Assembly (NCBI RefSeq): GCF_020103725.1
Contig: NZ_JAHXBG010000042.1
Coordinates: 1-64,000, forward strand
Direction: 5' to 3'
DNA length: 64,000 nucleotides
Source: Hyalangium gracile
GTDB taxonomy: Bacteria > Myxococcota > Myxococcia > Myxococcales > Myxococcaceae
Part shown: positions 28,124 through 36,197 of the stretch, piece after piece
Layout: every line of letters starts with the position of its first letter
How positions within the stretch are numbered: position 1 is the stretch's first letter
The notes under the pieces: model-generated
Told to the model about the DNA's origin: nothing
Database searches by the model: none
Seen by the model: the letters and a program-made list of their open reading frames with translations, nothing else
Program-made: the position numbers and the translations under genes

Positions 28124-29325
28124 CACACTCCCCAGCTCCAGAAGTCCCTGCCCTCTTTCTGGAGGCTGCGGAACAGGACCATCTTGTGCACCTCCGAGGC
28201 ACCGTCGACCAGCCGGGCCTGACGGGCATAGCGGTACATCCACTCCAGCGGGGTGTCCTTGGAGTAGCCACGGGCGCCGTTGAGCTGGATGGCGGTGTCG
28301 ATGGCCTGGTGCAGAGCGTCGGCGACGACGATCTTGGCCATGCTGACCTCCTTCCGGGCGAAGTCCCCGGCATCGAGCTTCCATGCGGCCTTCATCGTCA
28401 GCAGGCGGCCGATCTCGATCTGGAGCGCGGCGTCGCCCAGCAGGGTCTGCACGCTCTCGTGCTCGGCCAGCGTCTGCCCGAAGGCGAGCCGGTCACGCAC
28501 ATACTCTCCACCGATCTCCAGGGCTCGCCGCGCCAGCCCCAGCCAGCGCATGCAGTGGGTGAGCCGGGCGGTGCCCAGGCGGATCTGCGTTGCCTTCAGG
28601 CCGTCTCCGACGTTCATCAGCCGGTTCGCGTCGGGGACCTCGAGGCCCTCGTAGACCAGCTCGCAGTGTCCGCCGTGCTCCTCTGGCCCCATGATCGGAA
28701 TGCGTCGCTCGATGCGCCAGCCGGGGTCGTCGCGGTGGTGGAGGAAGCAGGTCAGCCCGGTCCGGGGGTCGTCGGAGGTGCGGGCGACCACGATGAAGTG
28801 GGACGCCGCCGCAGCCCCGGTGATGAACCACTTGCGGCCGGTGATGAACCAGGTGTCGCCCTTCTTCTCGGCGCGGGTGAGCATCATGCCTCCCGGGTCG
28901 GAGCCGGAGCCGGGACGGGGCTCTGTCATGGCGAATGAGCTGCGCACCGCGCCATCGACGATGGGCTGCAGCCAGCGCTCCTTCTGCTCGGGGGTGCCCA
29001 CCTTCTCCAGCAGCATCATGTTGCCGTCGTCGGGCGCGGCGGCGTTGAAGCAGACGGGGCCGAAGATGGAGCGGTTCATCTCCTCATAGAGGGCAGCCAT
29101 CCCGACGACGCCGAGCCCCAGGCCACCGCGCGCCCTGGGCATCTGCGGCGCCCAGAGCCCGGCCTCCTTGACCCTGGCGCGGACCGCCCGTAGCGCGTCC
29201 TCGTGGATGTTCTCGTGGTCGTCCCGGGCGGTGGGGTCGCTCTCCAGCGGGATGATGTGGGTCTCGACGAAGGCGCGCACGCGGGCACGCAGAGCGTCGA
29301 CTTCGGGGGACAGGGAAAAGTCCAT
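28123..29325 (-). CDS. acyl-CoA dehydrogenase family protein (LvaC-like)
   Basis: 400-residue flavoenzyme of the acyl-CoA dehydrogenase superfamily. N-terminal helical domain from MDFSLSPEV; middle beta-domain with SFAMTEPRPGSGSDP and WFITGRKWFITGA; C-terminal helices with LAFGQTLAEHESVQ (FAD-binding), QLNGARGYSKDTPLEWMYR and ARQARLVDGASEVHK. I chose the ATG at 29325, preceded by GAGGAG and 10 bases after the SDR stop, over an in-frame start 39 bases earlier that would overlap the SDR gene. With the downstream APH-like kinase it probably converts 4-phosphoacyl-CoA to the enoyl/3-hydroxyacyl-CoA, as LvaC and ACAD11 do, rather than performing a simple first beta-oxidation step; that is inference from operon content. 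Confidence 0.88.
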   Translation of the reverse strand: MDFSLSPEVDALRARVRAFVETHIIPLESDPTARDDHENIHEDALRAVRARVKEAGLWAPQMPRARGGLGLGVVGMAALYEEMNRSIFGPVCFNAAAPDDGNMMLLEKVGTPEQKERWLQPIVDGAVRSSFAMTEPRPGSGSDPGGMMLTRAEKKGDTWFITGRKWFITGAAAASHFIVVARTSDDPRTGLTCFLHHRDDPGWRIERRIPIMGPEEHGGHCELVYEGLEVPDANRLMNVGDGLKATQIRLGTARLTHCMRWLGLARRALEIGGEYVRDRLAFGQTLAEHESVQTLLGDAALQIEIGRLLTMKAAWKLDAGDFARKEVSMAKIVVADALHQAIDTAIQLNGARGYSKDTPLEWMYRYARQARLVDGASEVHKMVLFRSLQKEGRDFWSWGV

Positions 29326-29335
29326 GTGCGGCTCC

Positions 29336-30103
29336 TCAGAGGGAACTGACGAGATGGCCGCCATCCACCGCCAGGACCGCGCCGGTCATGTAGGCGGCGG
29401 CGTCCGAGCAGAGCAGCAGCAGCGGCCCATCGAGGTCGGCGAGTTGTCCCAGACGGCGCTGCGGGATGCGCTGGATCAGCGCCTTGCCCGCCTCGGTCTG
29501 GAAGAAGTCACGGTTGAGGTCGGTCTCGATATAGCCGGGGCACAGCGCGTTGACCTGGATGCGGTAGCGAGCCCACTCCAGGGCCAGCGCCTGGGTGAGC
29601 TGGATGAGGCCCGCCTTGGCCGCGGCGTAGTGGGACAGCATCCCGGCGACGCGCAGGCCCAGGATGGAGGCGACGTTGACGATGGTGCCGGGGCGCCCGG
29701 CGGCCTTCAGGCGCCGCGCCGCCTGCTGGGCCACGGTGAAGCAGCCGGTGAGGTTGGTGTCGAGGACGCGGCTCCACTCGTCGTGCGAGATGTCGAGGGC
29801 CGGGGCGGTGCTGGTGACTCCGGCGTTGTTGATGACCACGTCAATGACTCCGGCGGCGCTCGCGGCGGCGTCGAACGCCGCGGAGACCGAGGCGGGGTCG
29901 CGCACATCGAGGGCCACCGCATGCGCGCTCATGCCCCGTGCGCGCAGGTCGGCCACGGTGTCCTGCAACAACGACTCACGCCGGGCGGCCAGCACCACGG
30001 TGGCGCCAGCGGCTCCCAGCGTCGAGGCGAAGTGCCGCCCCAGGCCGCTGGAGGCGCCCGTGATGAGCACGTTCCTGCCGTGCAGCGAGCATGTCAGGCC
30101 CAT
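29336..30103 (-). CDS. SDR-family oxidoreductase (LvaD-like position)
   Basis: 255-residue classical short-chain dehydrogenase: cofactor motif TGASSGLG, NNAGVT, catalytic Ser in VNVASILG, YAAAK (Tyr/Lys), and C-terminal GAVLAVDGGH. First gene of the operon, starting at the ATG at 30103 behind a GGAAGGGG ribosome site; upstream in-frame codons would run through the operator. In an lva-type pathway it would interconvert 4-oxo- and 4-hydroxyacyl-CoA. It could instead be a general 3-oxoacyl reductase. It is probably repressed by the divergent TetR protein through the palindrome at 30133-30146. Confidence 0.87.
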   Translation of the reverse strand: MGLTCSLHGRNVLITGASSGLGRHFASTLGAAGATVVLAARRESLLQDTVADLRARGMSAHAVALDVRDPASVSAAFDAAASAAGVIDVVINNAGVTSTAPALDISHDEWSRVLDTNLTGCFTVAQQAARRLKAAGRPGTIVNVASILGLRVAGMLSHYAAAKAGLIQLTQALALEWARYRIQVNALCPGYIETDLNRDFFQTEAGKALIQRIPQRRLGQLADLDGPLLLLCSDAAAYMTGAVLAVDGGHLVSSL

Positions 30104-30132
30104 GACGCACCCCTTCCTGTCCGGGGAATCCG

Positions 30133-30146
30133 AACGAACGTTCGTT
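30133..30146. promoter_or_regulatory. perfect 14-base palindrome, probable TetR operator
   Basis: AACGAACGTTCGTT is its own reverse complement and sits between the divergent SDR operon and TetR gene, 30 bases upstream of the SDR start codon. The form matches operators of TetR-type regulators of fatty-acid and acyl-CoA catabolism, which use GAACG/CGTTC-like arms. It lies where it could block both promoters. Confidence 0.75.
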
Positions 30147-30213
30147 ATTATCGGGGTTGACGGGCCAGTGCTGGCAAGTCTCTTCTGAAGGAAACGTCCT
30201 CCCCCGAGCTTCC

Positions 30214-30981
30214 ATGGCGGCACGCGCGCCCACGCCCACACAAGAAGACGCCTTCGCCAGGGAGCACGGGCTCACCCTGGACGAGATCTGCGAGCGCCTG
30301 TACCAGCGGCACCGGGAGCGGATGGAGGTGAAGAAGCCCCGCACGGCGGTGGTGAACCTGGCCCGCGTGCTGCCGGCGACGCTCCGCCTGTCCGAGCAGC
30401 AGGGCTTCCACGAGATGAGCATGCGCGACCTCAGCCGGGCCTCGGGCGTGAGCCTGGGGGCGCTCTACAGCTACATCCGGGACAAGGACACCCTGCTGGA
30501 GCTGATGCTCGATGTGGTCTCCGACGCGGTGGAGCGGGTGCTGGTCACCGTGCCGGAGGAAGTACGCGCCGATCCGCGCGCCCATCTGCGGTGGATCATC
30601 CACCGCCACATCCAGCTGACCGAGGCGCTGCCCGCCTGGTTCCGGTTCGCGTATCTGGAAGCCAAGGGCTTCGGACCCTCGGCACGGAAGCGGGCCCGCC
30701 AGGAGGAATTGGCCACCGAGCGCCTCATCCACGAAGCCCTGGAGTCGGGCGTGCGGCAGGGTGTGTTCCGGAGGATGGACATCGATATGACGGCGGCGCT
30801 GATCAAGCCGCTGCTTCAGGAGTGGTATCTGAAGCGCTGGAAGTACCGCCAGCGCGACGTCTCTCCCGAGGCCTATACCGACGCCGTCATGAACCTGCTG
30901 GAGGGCAGCCTGCTCGCCGATGAGCGCCCGGACAGCGCCACCCGAGCGAAGAAGGCGCGTGCTCGAGCGAGCACGAAGTAG
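30214..30981 (+). CDS. TetR-family transcriptional regulator
   Basis: 255 residues. The N-terminal region (about 50-100) holds a TetR helix-turn-helix, RDLSRASGVSLGALYSYIRDKDTLLELML; the C-terminal part is a helical ligand domain (WIIHRHIQLTEALPAWFRFAYLE). It carries an unusual N-terminal extension of about 35 residues (EHGLTLDEICERLYQRHRERM) before the DNA-binding domain and a basic Ala/Lys tail. An in-frame TTG at 30157 exists but I prefer the ATG at 30214. Divergent from the acyl-CoA operon, with a perfect palindrome between them, it most likely represses that operon until an acyl-CoA is bound. Confidence 0.85.
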   Translation: MAARAPTPTQEDAFAREHGLTLDEICERLYQRHRERMEVKKPRTAVVNLARVLPATLRLSEQQGFHEMSMRDLSRASGVSLGALYSYIRDKDTLLELMLDVVSDAVERVLVTVPEEVRADPRAHLRWIIHRHIQLTEALPAWFRFAYLEAKGFGPSARKRARQEELATERLIHEALESGVRQGVFRRMDIDMTAALIKPLLQEWYLKRWKYRQRDVSPEAYTDAVMNLLEGSLLADERPDSATRAKKARARASTK

Positions 30982-31002
30982 GCGACGGACGTCCAGCCCT
31001 GC

Positions 31003-32055
31003 TCACCCCTGCTTGAGCGTCGCGATGTCGATCACGAAGCGGTAGCGCACGTCGTTGCGCATCATGCGCTCGTAGGCCTCGTTGATCTTCTGGATGGGGA
31101 TGAGCTCGATGTCCGAGACGATCTTGTGCTTCGCGCAGTAGTCGAGCATCTCCTGCGTCTCGGCGATGCCCCCGATGTTCGAGCCCACCAGCCGCTTGTT
31201 CCCGTTGATGAGCGAGAAGGCGCCCACGGGGGCAGGCTCCGGCGGAACGCCCACGAGCACCATCGTGCCCAGCGGGCGCAGCATGCGGAGGTACTTGTTG
31301 TAGTCGTGGGGCGCCGAGATGGTGTCGATGAGCAGATCGAAGCGGTTGGCCAGCTTGCGGAAGGTGCCCTCGTCCTTGGTGTTCTCGAACGCCTGAGCCC
31401 CCAGCCGGCGCGCATCCGCCTCCTTCGAGCTGGAGGTGCTGAGCATCGTCACCTCGGCGCCCATGGCCACGGCGAACTTGACCGCCATGTGGCCCAGCCC
31501 GCCCAGCCCCACCACGCCCACCCGGTCGCCCTTCTTGCAGTTCCACTGCTTGAGCGGCGAGTACGTGGTGATGCCCGCGCACAGCAGCGGCGCGGCGCCC
31601 GCGGGCTCCAGCCCTTCCGGCACCTTCAGCGCGAAGTGCTCGGTCACGACGACCTGCGAGGAGTAGCCACCGTACGTCGGCGTCTTCCGGTCCAGCTCCG
31701 TGCTGTTGTACGTGAACGCGACACCCTTCTCGCAGAACTGCTCGAGCTGTCGGCGGCACGGATCGCAGTCCCGACACGAGTCGACCATGCAGCCCACGCC
31801 CGCCATGTCGCCGACCTTGAGCTTCGTCACCTTCGGGCCGACCTGCTTGACCCTGCCGATGATCTCGTGGCCCGGCACCATGGGGAAGCGAGCGCCACCC
31901 CACTCGTCGCGGGCCTGGTGGATGTCGGAGTGGCAGACGCCGCAGTAGAGGATGTCGATGAGCACGTCATGCGGGCCGGGCTCGCGGCGCTCCAGCGTGA
32001 AGGGGGCCAGCGGGGAGCTGGCGGTCGCCGCCGCATACGAGAGAGTCTTCAGCAT
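31003..32055 (-). CDS. zinc-dependent NAD(P)H alcohol dehydrogenase (YahK/CAD type)
   Basis: 350-residue medium-chain dehydrogenase close to YahK and cinnamyl-alcohol-dehydrogenase-like aldehyde reductases. Catalytic zinc ligands are in CGVCHSD and GHEIIG; the structural zinc site is the cysteine cluster around DSCRDCDPCRRQLEQFC; the Rossmann motif is GLGGLGHMA, followed by STSSSKEADA, the NADP-preferring pattern. It starts at an ATG preceded by GGAAGGAA. It is convergent with the TetR gene and separated by about 200 bases from ppk upstream. Likely reduces diverse aldehydes in the cytoplasm. Confidence 0.9.
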   Translation of the reverse strand: MLKTLSYAAATASSPLAPFTLERREPGPHDVLIDILYCGVCHSDIHQARDEWGGARFPMVPGHEIIGRVKQVGPKVTKLKVGDMAGVGCMVDSCRDCDPCRRQLEQFCEKGVAFTYNSTELDRKTPTYGGYSSQVVVTEHFALKVPEGLEPAGAAPLLCAGITTYSPLKQWNCKKGDRVGVVGLGGLGHMAVKFAVAMGAEVTMLSTSSSKEADARRLGAQAFENTKDEGTFRKLANRFDLLIDTISAPHDYNKYLRMLRPLGTMVLVGVPPEPAPVGAFSLINGNKRLVGSNIGGIAETQEMLDYCAKHKIVSDIELIPIQKINEAYERMMRNDVRYRFVIDIATLKQG

Positions 32056-32254
32056 CGAGTCGTTCCTTCCTGGATCGAGTCAGGTGAGTCCAAATCTGCG
32101 CCCGGCAGCCATCTCGCGAAACAGAACATCCCGACGAGCTGGGTCGGCGGGCGCCTGTTCGAGCAGGCAAGACCCGCCGTCAACCGGGCGCCCGAGCCGC
32201 TGGAGGCCGCGCCTTCGTGGACACGGCCCATGAGGTGATGGCGAGAGCCTCTCG

Positions 32255-34447
32255 CTAGGTGGCCGGAGGCACCACCGGGGCCGCGGGCGAGCGCAGTGGC
32301 TCGGCGGGCAGCTCCGGCGCCGCGACGTGCCGGATGAGCGACTCCAGCGGCTTCGGGTCCGCCATGCGCCTGGCCAGCTCCAGCAGCACCATCTGGCTGC
32401 GCACCTGGGAGCCATCCTGCCCCACCGGCGCATACGTCCCGTCCCGCTGCAGCCGCCGCGCCTTCACGTTGTCCTTGAGCGCCACCCCCAGCACCTCGTC
32501 CAGCAGCCGCTGGCGCAGGGCCGGCTCCTCCACCGGGAACATCGTCTCGATGCGGCGCAGGAAGTTGCGCGGCATCCAGTCCGCGCTCGACATCCACACC
32601 TCCGCCTGGGGCCCCTCGCCGAAGGCGAACACCCGGCTGTGCTCCAGGAAGCGGTCCACCACGCTCGTCACGCGGATGTTCTCGCTCACCCCCGGCACGC
32701 CCGGCCGCAGGCAGCAGATGCCGCGCACCAGCAGGTCGATCTTCACCCCCGCCTGGCTCGCCGCGTACAGCGCCTTGATGACGCTGGAGTCCACCAGCGA
32801 GTTCATCTTCGCGATGATGCGCGCCGCGTCCCCCTTCTTCGCCTTCTCCGTCTCTCGGTGGATGAGCGCCAGCACCTTCTCCTGCAGGCCCATGGGCGCC
32901 ACCACCAGCCGCTTCCACTGCGGCGCCGTGGAGTAGCCCGTCAGCATGTTGAAGAGCGCCGTCACGTCCTCGGCGATCTCCTGCCGCGCCGTGAACAGCG
33001 ACAGGTCCGTGTACTGCCGCGCCGTCGTCGGGTTGTAGTTACCCGTGCCCAGGTGCACGTACCGACGGATGCCGTTGCCCTCGCGGCGCACCACCAGCGC
33101 CACCTTGCAGTGCGTCTTCAGGCCGATCAGCCCGTAGACGACGTGCACCCCGTTCTCCTCCATCCGCCGCGCCCAGGCGATGTTGTTGGCCTCGTCCAGC
33201 CGGGCCTTGATCTCCACCAGCACCGCCACCTGCTTGCCGTTCTCCACCGCCCGCGTCAGCGCCCGGGCGATCGGGCTGTCGCCGCTGGTGCGGTACAGCG
33301 TCTGTTTGATGGCCAGGACGTTCGGGTCCTCCGCCGCCTCCTCCAGGAAGCGCACCACCGGATCGAACGACTCGTAGGGGTGGTGCAGCAGGATGTCCCG
33401 CTTGGCGATGATGCTCATCACCGGCTCTTCATCCCTCAGCACCGGCGGCACCGCCGGCACCAGCGGCTCCACGCGCAGCTCGGGCCGCACGTCCAGGTCC
33501 GTCAGCATCATCAGGTCCGACGGCTGAAGCGGACCCTGCAGGCGGTAGACGTCCGGCGTGCCCAGCTTCAGCGCCGCCGTGAGCGACGTCTCCAGCTCTG
33601 CGCTGGCCGCCGCGTCCAGCTCCAGCCGCACCGCGGCGCCCCTGTCCCGCCGGCGCAGCTCCTCCTGGATGGTGGAGAGCAGGTCCGCGCTCTCCTCCTC
33701 GTCCACGTTGAGGTCCCAGTTGCGAGTGACGCGGAAGGCCGCCGTCTGCTCCACCGCGTAGCCCGGGAACAGCTCCCCGGCGGACAGCGCGATGAGTTCC
33801 TCCAGGGGCAGCACCGCCAGCGTGGTGCCCTGCGGCGGCGGCAGCGACACCAGACGGCTGAGCACGCTGGGCACCTGCACCACCGCCAGCGACGTCTCGC
33901 GCATGTTGCGCTTGCGCTTGGGGCCCTCTCGCCGCAGCAGCACCGCCACGTTCAGCGACTTGTTGCGCAGGTGCGGGAACGGGTGGCCCGGGTCCACCGC
34001 CAGCGGCGTGAGCGCCGGGAACACCGACGAGGTGAAGTACGACTTCGCCGCCGCCTTCTGCTCCGCGGTGAGCTTGTCCCGCGTCAGCACCGCCACCCCG
34101 TGCGAGGCCAGCTTCGGCAGCAATTCCTCGCGCCAGAGCCGGTACACCTCGTCCACCATCGCGTGCACGTGCTCGCTGATGGCCGCCAGCTGGTCCGCCG
34201 GCAGCATGCCGTCAGCCGCCGTCTCCGCCACCCCGCTGGCCAGCTGCTGCTTCAGGCCCGCCACCCGCACCATGAAGAACTCGTCCAGGTTCGAGGACGT
34301 GATGGCGAAGAACTTCAGCCGCTCGTAGATGGGCAGGCTCGCCTCTCGCACGTCCGCGAGCACCCGCTCGTTGAATGCAATCCACGACAGCTCGCGGTTG
34401 ATGAACAGCTGGGGGTCGTTGAGATCCACGATGCGAGACTCTTGCAC
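32255..34447 (-). CDS. ppk: polyphosphate kinase 1
   Basis: 730-residue PPK1, which reversibly polymerises ATP gamma-phosphate into polyphosphate. N-terminal FINRELSWIAFNERVL and TSSNLDEFFMVRV, middle HHPYESFDPVVRFLEEAA, the catalytic histidine in GLKTHCKVALVVRREG and the ATP-binding HLGTGNYNP are all present, as is YSTAPQWKRLVVAP. I prefer the GTG at 34447, directly behind GGGGGAG; an in-frame GTG 12 bases upstream has no ribosome site. It is divergent from ppx with about 100 bases between, an arrangement that couples synthesis and breakdown of polyphosphate. Confidence 0.95.
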   Translation of the reverse strand: MQESRIVDLNDPQLFINRELSWIAFNERVLADVREASLPIYERLKFFAITSSNLDEFFMVRVAGLKQQLASGVAETAADGMLPADQLAAISEHVHAMVDEVYRLWREELLPKLASHGVAVLTRDKLTAEQKAAAKSYFTSSVFPALTPLAVDPGHPFPHLRNKSLNVAVLLRREGPKRKRNMRETSLAVVQVPSVLSRLVSLPPPQGTTLAVLPLEELIALSAGELFPGYAVEQTAAFRVTRNWDLNVDEEESADLLSTIQEELRRRDRGAAVRLELDAAASAELETSLTAALKLGTPDVYRLQGPLQPSDLMMLTDLDVRPELRVEPLVPAVPPVLRDEEPVMSIIAKRDILLHHPYESFDPVVRFLEEAAEDPNVLAIKQTLYRTSGDSPIARALTRAVENGKQVAVLVEIKARLDEANNIAWARRMEENGVHVVYGLIGLKTHCKVALVVRREGNGIRRYVHLGTGNYNPTTARQYTDLSLFTARQEIAEDVTALFNMLTGYSTAPQWKRLVVAPMGLQEKVLALIHRETEKAKKGDAARIIAKMNSLVDSSVIKALYAASQAGVKIDLLVRGICCLRPGVPGVSENIRVTSVVDRFLEHSRVFAFGEGPQAEVWMSSADWMPRNFLRRIETMFPVEEPALRQRLLDEVLGVALKDNVKARRLQRDGTYAPVGQDGSQVRSQMVLLELARRMADPKPLESLIRHVAAPELPAEPLRSPAAPVVPPAT

Positions 34448-34548
34448 GATCTCCCCCACGTCACGTCACGGGGATGTCACAGTACACCTACCCCCGGCAT
34501 GATTCCTTACATCGAACGTTGAACCGTTAGACTGCCGGTCCTCTGTAT

Positions 34549-36051
34549 ATGCCCACTTCGACGACCCAGCCTGTTCTTGCCGCCATTGACGTGGGAACCA
34601 ACGCTGTGCGGCTGGAGCTCGCCCGCCCGGATCCCGATGGGGCGCTCGAGACCCTCCACCAGGAGAGAGATCCCATCCGGCCGGGCGAGGGGGTGTTCGC
34701 CACCGGCTCCATGCCCCGGGAGACGGCGGACCGGCTGCTCTCCACGCTGCGCCGCTATGCCGCGCTGTGCCGTCGCCACAAGGCCCGGGTGCGCGCCGTG
34801 GCCACCAGCGCGCTGCGCGAGGCTCGCAACCGCGCCGAGATCGTCCGCCGCGTGCGCGACGAGGCGGGGCTGGATCTCGAGGTGGTGAGCGGCAAGGAGG
34901 AGGCGCGCCTCATCTGCCTGGGCGTGCTGCACCGCAAGCCGCCCGGCGCCCGCTCTCTCTTGGTGGACATCGGCGGAGGCTCCACCGAGGTGGCCACCGC
35001 CACGGGCGAGAAGCCGGACAACCTGTGGAGCCTGGCACTAGGCGCGGTGCGGCTCACGGAGGTGTTCAACGCCTCCAAGGCCGTGACGCCCAAGCAGCTG
35101 CGGCTCATGCGCAGCTTCGTGGCGGAGGTGGTGCGCAAGACGCTGCCGGAGAAGCTCTCGCGGCTGCCCCGGGTGGCGCTGGGCTCGTCCGGCACCATCA
35201 ACGCGGTGGTGTCCTTCGCCTCCGGCGACAGCGGCAGCAACGCCTCCGTGCGCCAGCTCACCCAGGCGGTGGAGACCCTGGCGGACATGCCTCCGGAGCG
35301 GCGGCGCAAGCGCTTCGATCCGCGGCGCGCGGACATCATCGTCTCCGGGGCCATCATCCTCGAGGGCGTGGCGAAGCACCTGGGCGTGGAGTCCGTGACG
35401 GCCGTCAACCGCGGCCTGCGCGACGGGCTGCTGGTGGATCTGCTCTACCGGCAGGACGCCTCGCGCGATGACACCAGCCTGGCGGACGCGGCCATCGCCA
35501 TCGGCCGGCGCTTCTTCTTCGACGAGAAGCACTCGCAGCAGGTGGCGCGGCTGGCCCTGGCCCTGTTCGATCAGCTCGCGGCGCTGCACCACCTGCCGCT
35601 GTCCACCCGGCCCTACCTGGAGGTGGCGGCGCTGCTGCACGACATCGGCACGGCGGTGAACTACGAGCGCCACCACAAGCACACCTATTACCTCATCCAC
35701 CACGCGGACCTGCCCGGCCTGGCCGACCGCGAGCGCGAGCTGGTGGCGCGGGTGGCCCGCTACCACCGCCGCAGCCCGCCGGATGTGAAGCACTCGGGGA
35801 TGGTGGGCCTGCTGCCTTCCGAGGCACGCACGGTGCGCAAGCTCGCCACCCTGCTGCGCCTGGCCAACGCGCTGGACTGCAGCCACCAGCAGCTCATCAA
35901 GTCCATCAAGGCCTCCGTCAGCCGCGATGGCGTGGCGCTGCACCTGCGCACGCGCCAGCCGCTGGACCTGGAGCTGTGGACCGTGGAGCGCGAGGTGGCC
36001 TCCTTCCGGGGCGTCTACGGCAAGCGGCTGTCCTTCCACGTCGCCCGCTAG
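34549..36051 (+). CDS. ppx: Ppx/GppA exopolyphosphatase with C-terminal HD domain
   Basis: 500 residues. The N-terminal half (about 8-300) is the Ppx/GppA sugar-kinase-like fold with AAIDVGTNAVRLEL, AVATSALREARN, SLLVDIGGGSTEVA and LGSSGTINAVV. The C-terminal half (about 310-500) is an HD-type domain with VAALLHDIGTAVNYERHHKHTYYLI. It hydrolyses polyphosphate end groups and possibly pppGpp. The overall length equals that of two-domain Ppx/GppA enzymes. It is divergent from ppk; both promoters must lie in the short gap between them. Confidence 0.92.
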   Translation: MPTSTTQPVLAAIDVGTNAVRLELARPDPDGALETLHQERDPIRPGEGVFATGSMPRETADRLLSTLRRYAALCRRHKARVRAVATSALREARNRAEIVRRVRDEAGLDLEVVSGKEEARLICLGVLHRKPPGARSLLVDIGGGSTEVATATGEKPDNLWSLALGAVRLTEVFNASKAVTPKQLRLMRSFVAEVVRKTLPEKLSRLPRVALGSSGTINAVVSFASGDSGSNASVRQLTQAVETLADMPPERRRKRFDPRRADIIVSGAIILEGVAKHLGVESVTAVNRGLRDGLLVDLLYRQDASRDDTSLADAAIAIGRRFFFDEKHSQQVARLALALFDQLAALHHLPLSTRPYLEVAALLHDIGTAVNYERHHKHTYYLIHHADLPGLADRERELVARVARYHRRSPPDVKHSGMVGLLPSEARTVRKLATLLRLANALDCSHQQLIKSIKASVSRDGVALHLRTRQPLDLELWTVEREVASFRGVYGKRLSFHVAR

Positions 36052-36197
36052 CGCTCGCCCGCTCCCCTGCGCTCCGGAGAGGCAGGCCGCGTGCTTTGCC
36101 CCTCCCAAGGGGGATGGCCACCTCCAAGGCGCGGACTCGCCGTGCGGGCGGGCTCCGCGCCAGCCACAGCGCCCCCTGGGGGAAGGAGTCGCGCGCG

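Noticed and set aside
32056-32254. A short gene between the alcohol dehydrogenase and ppk
   Set aside because: Open frames of about 70-90 codons extend from antisense of neighbouring genes and have no start signal of their own.
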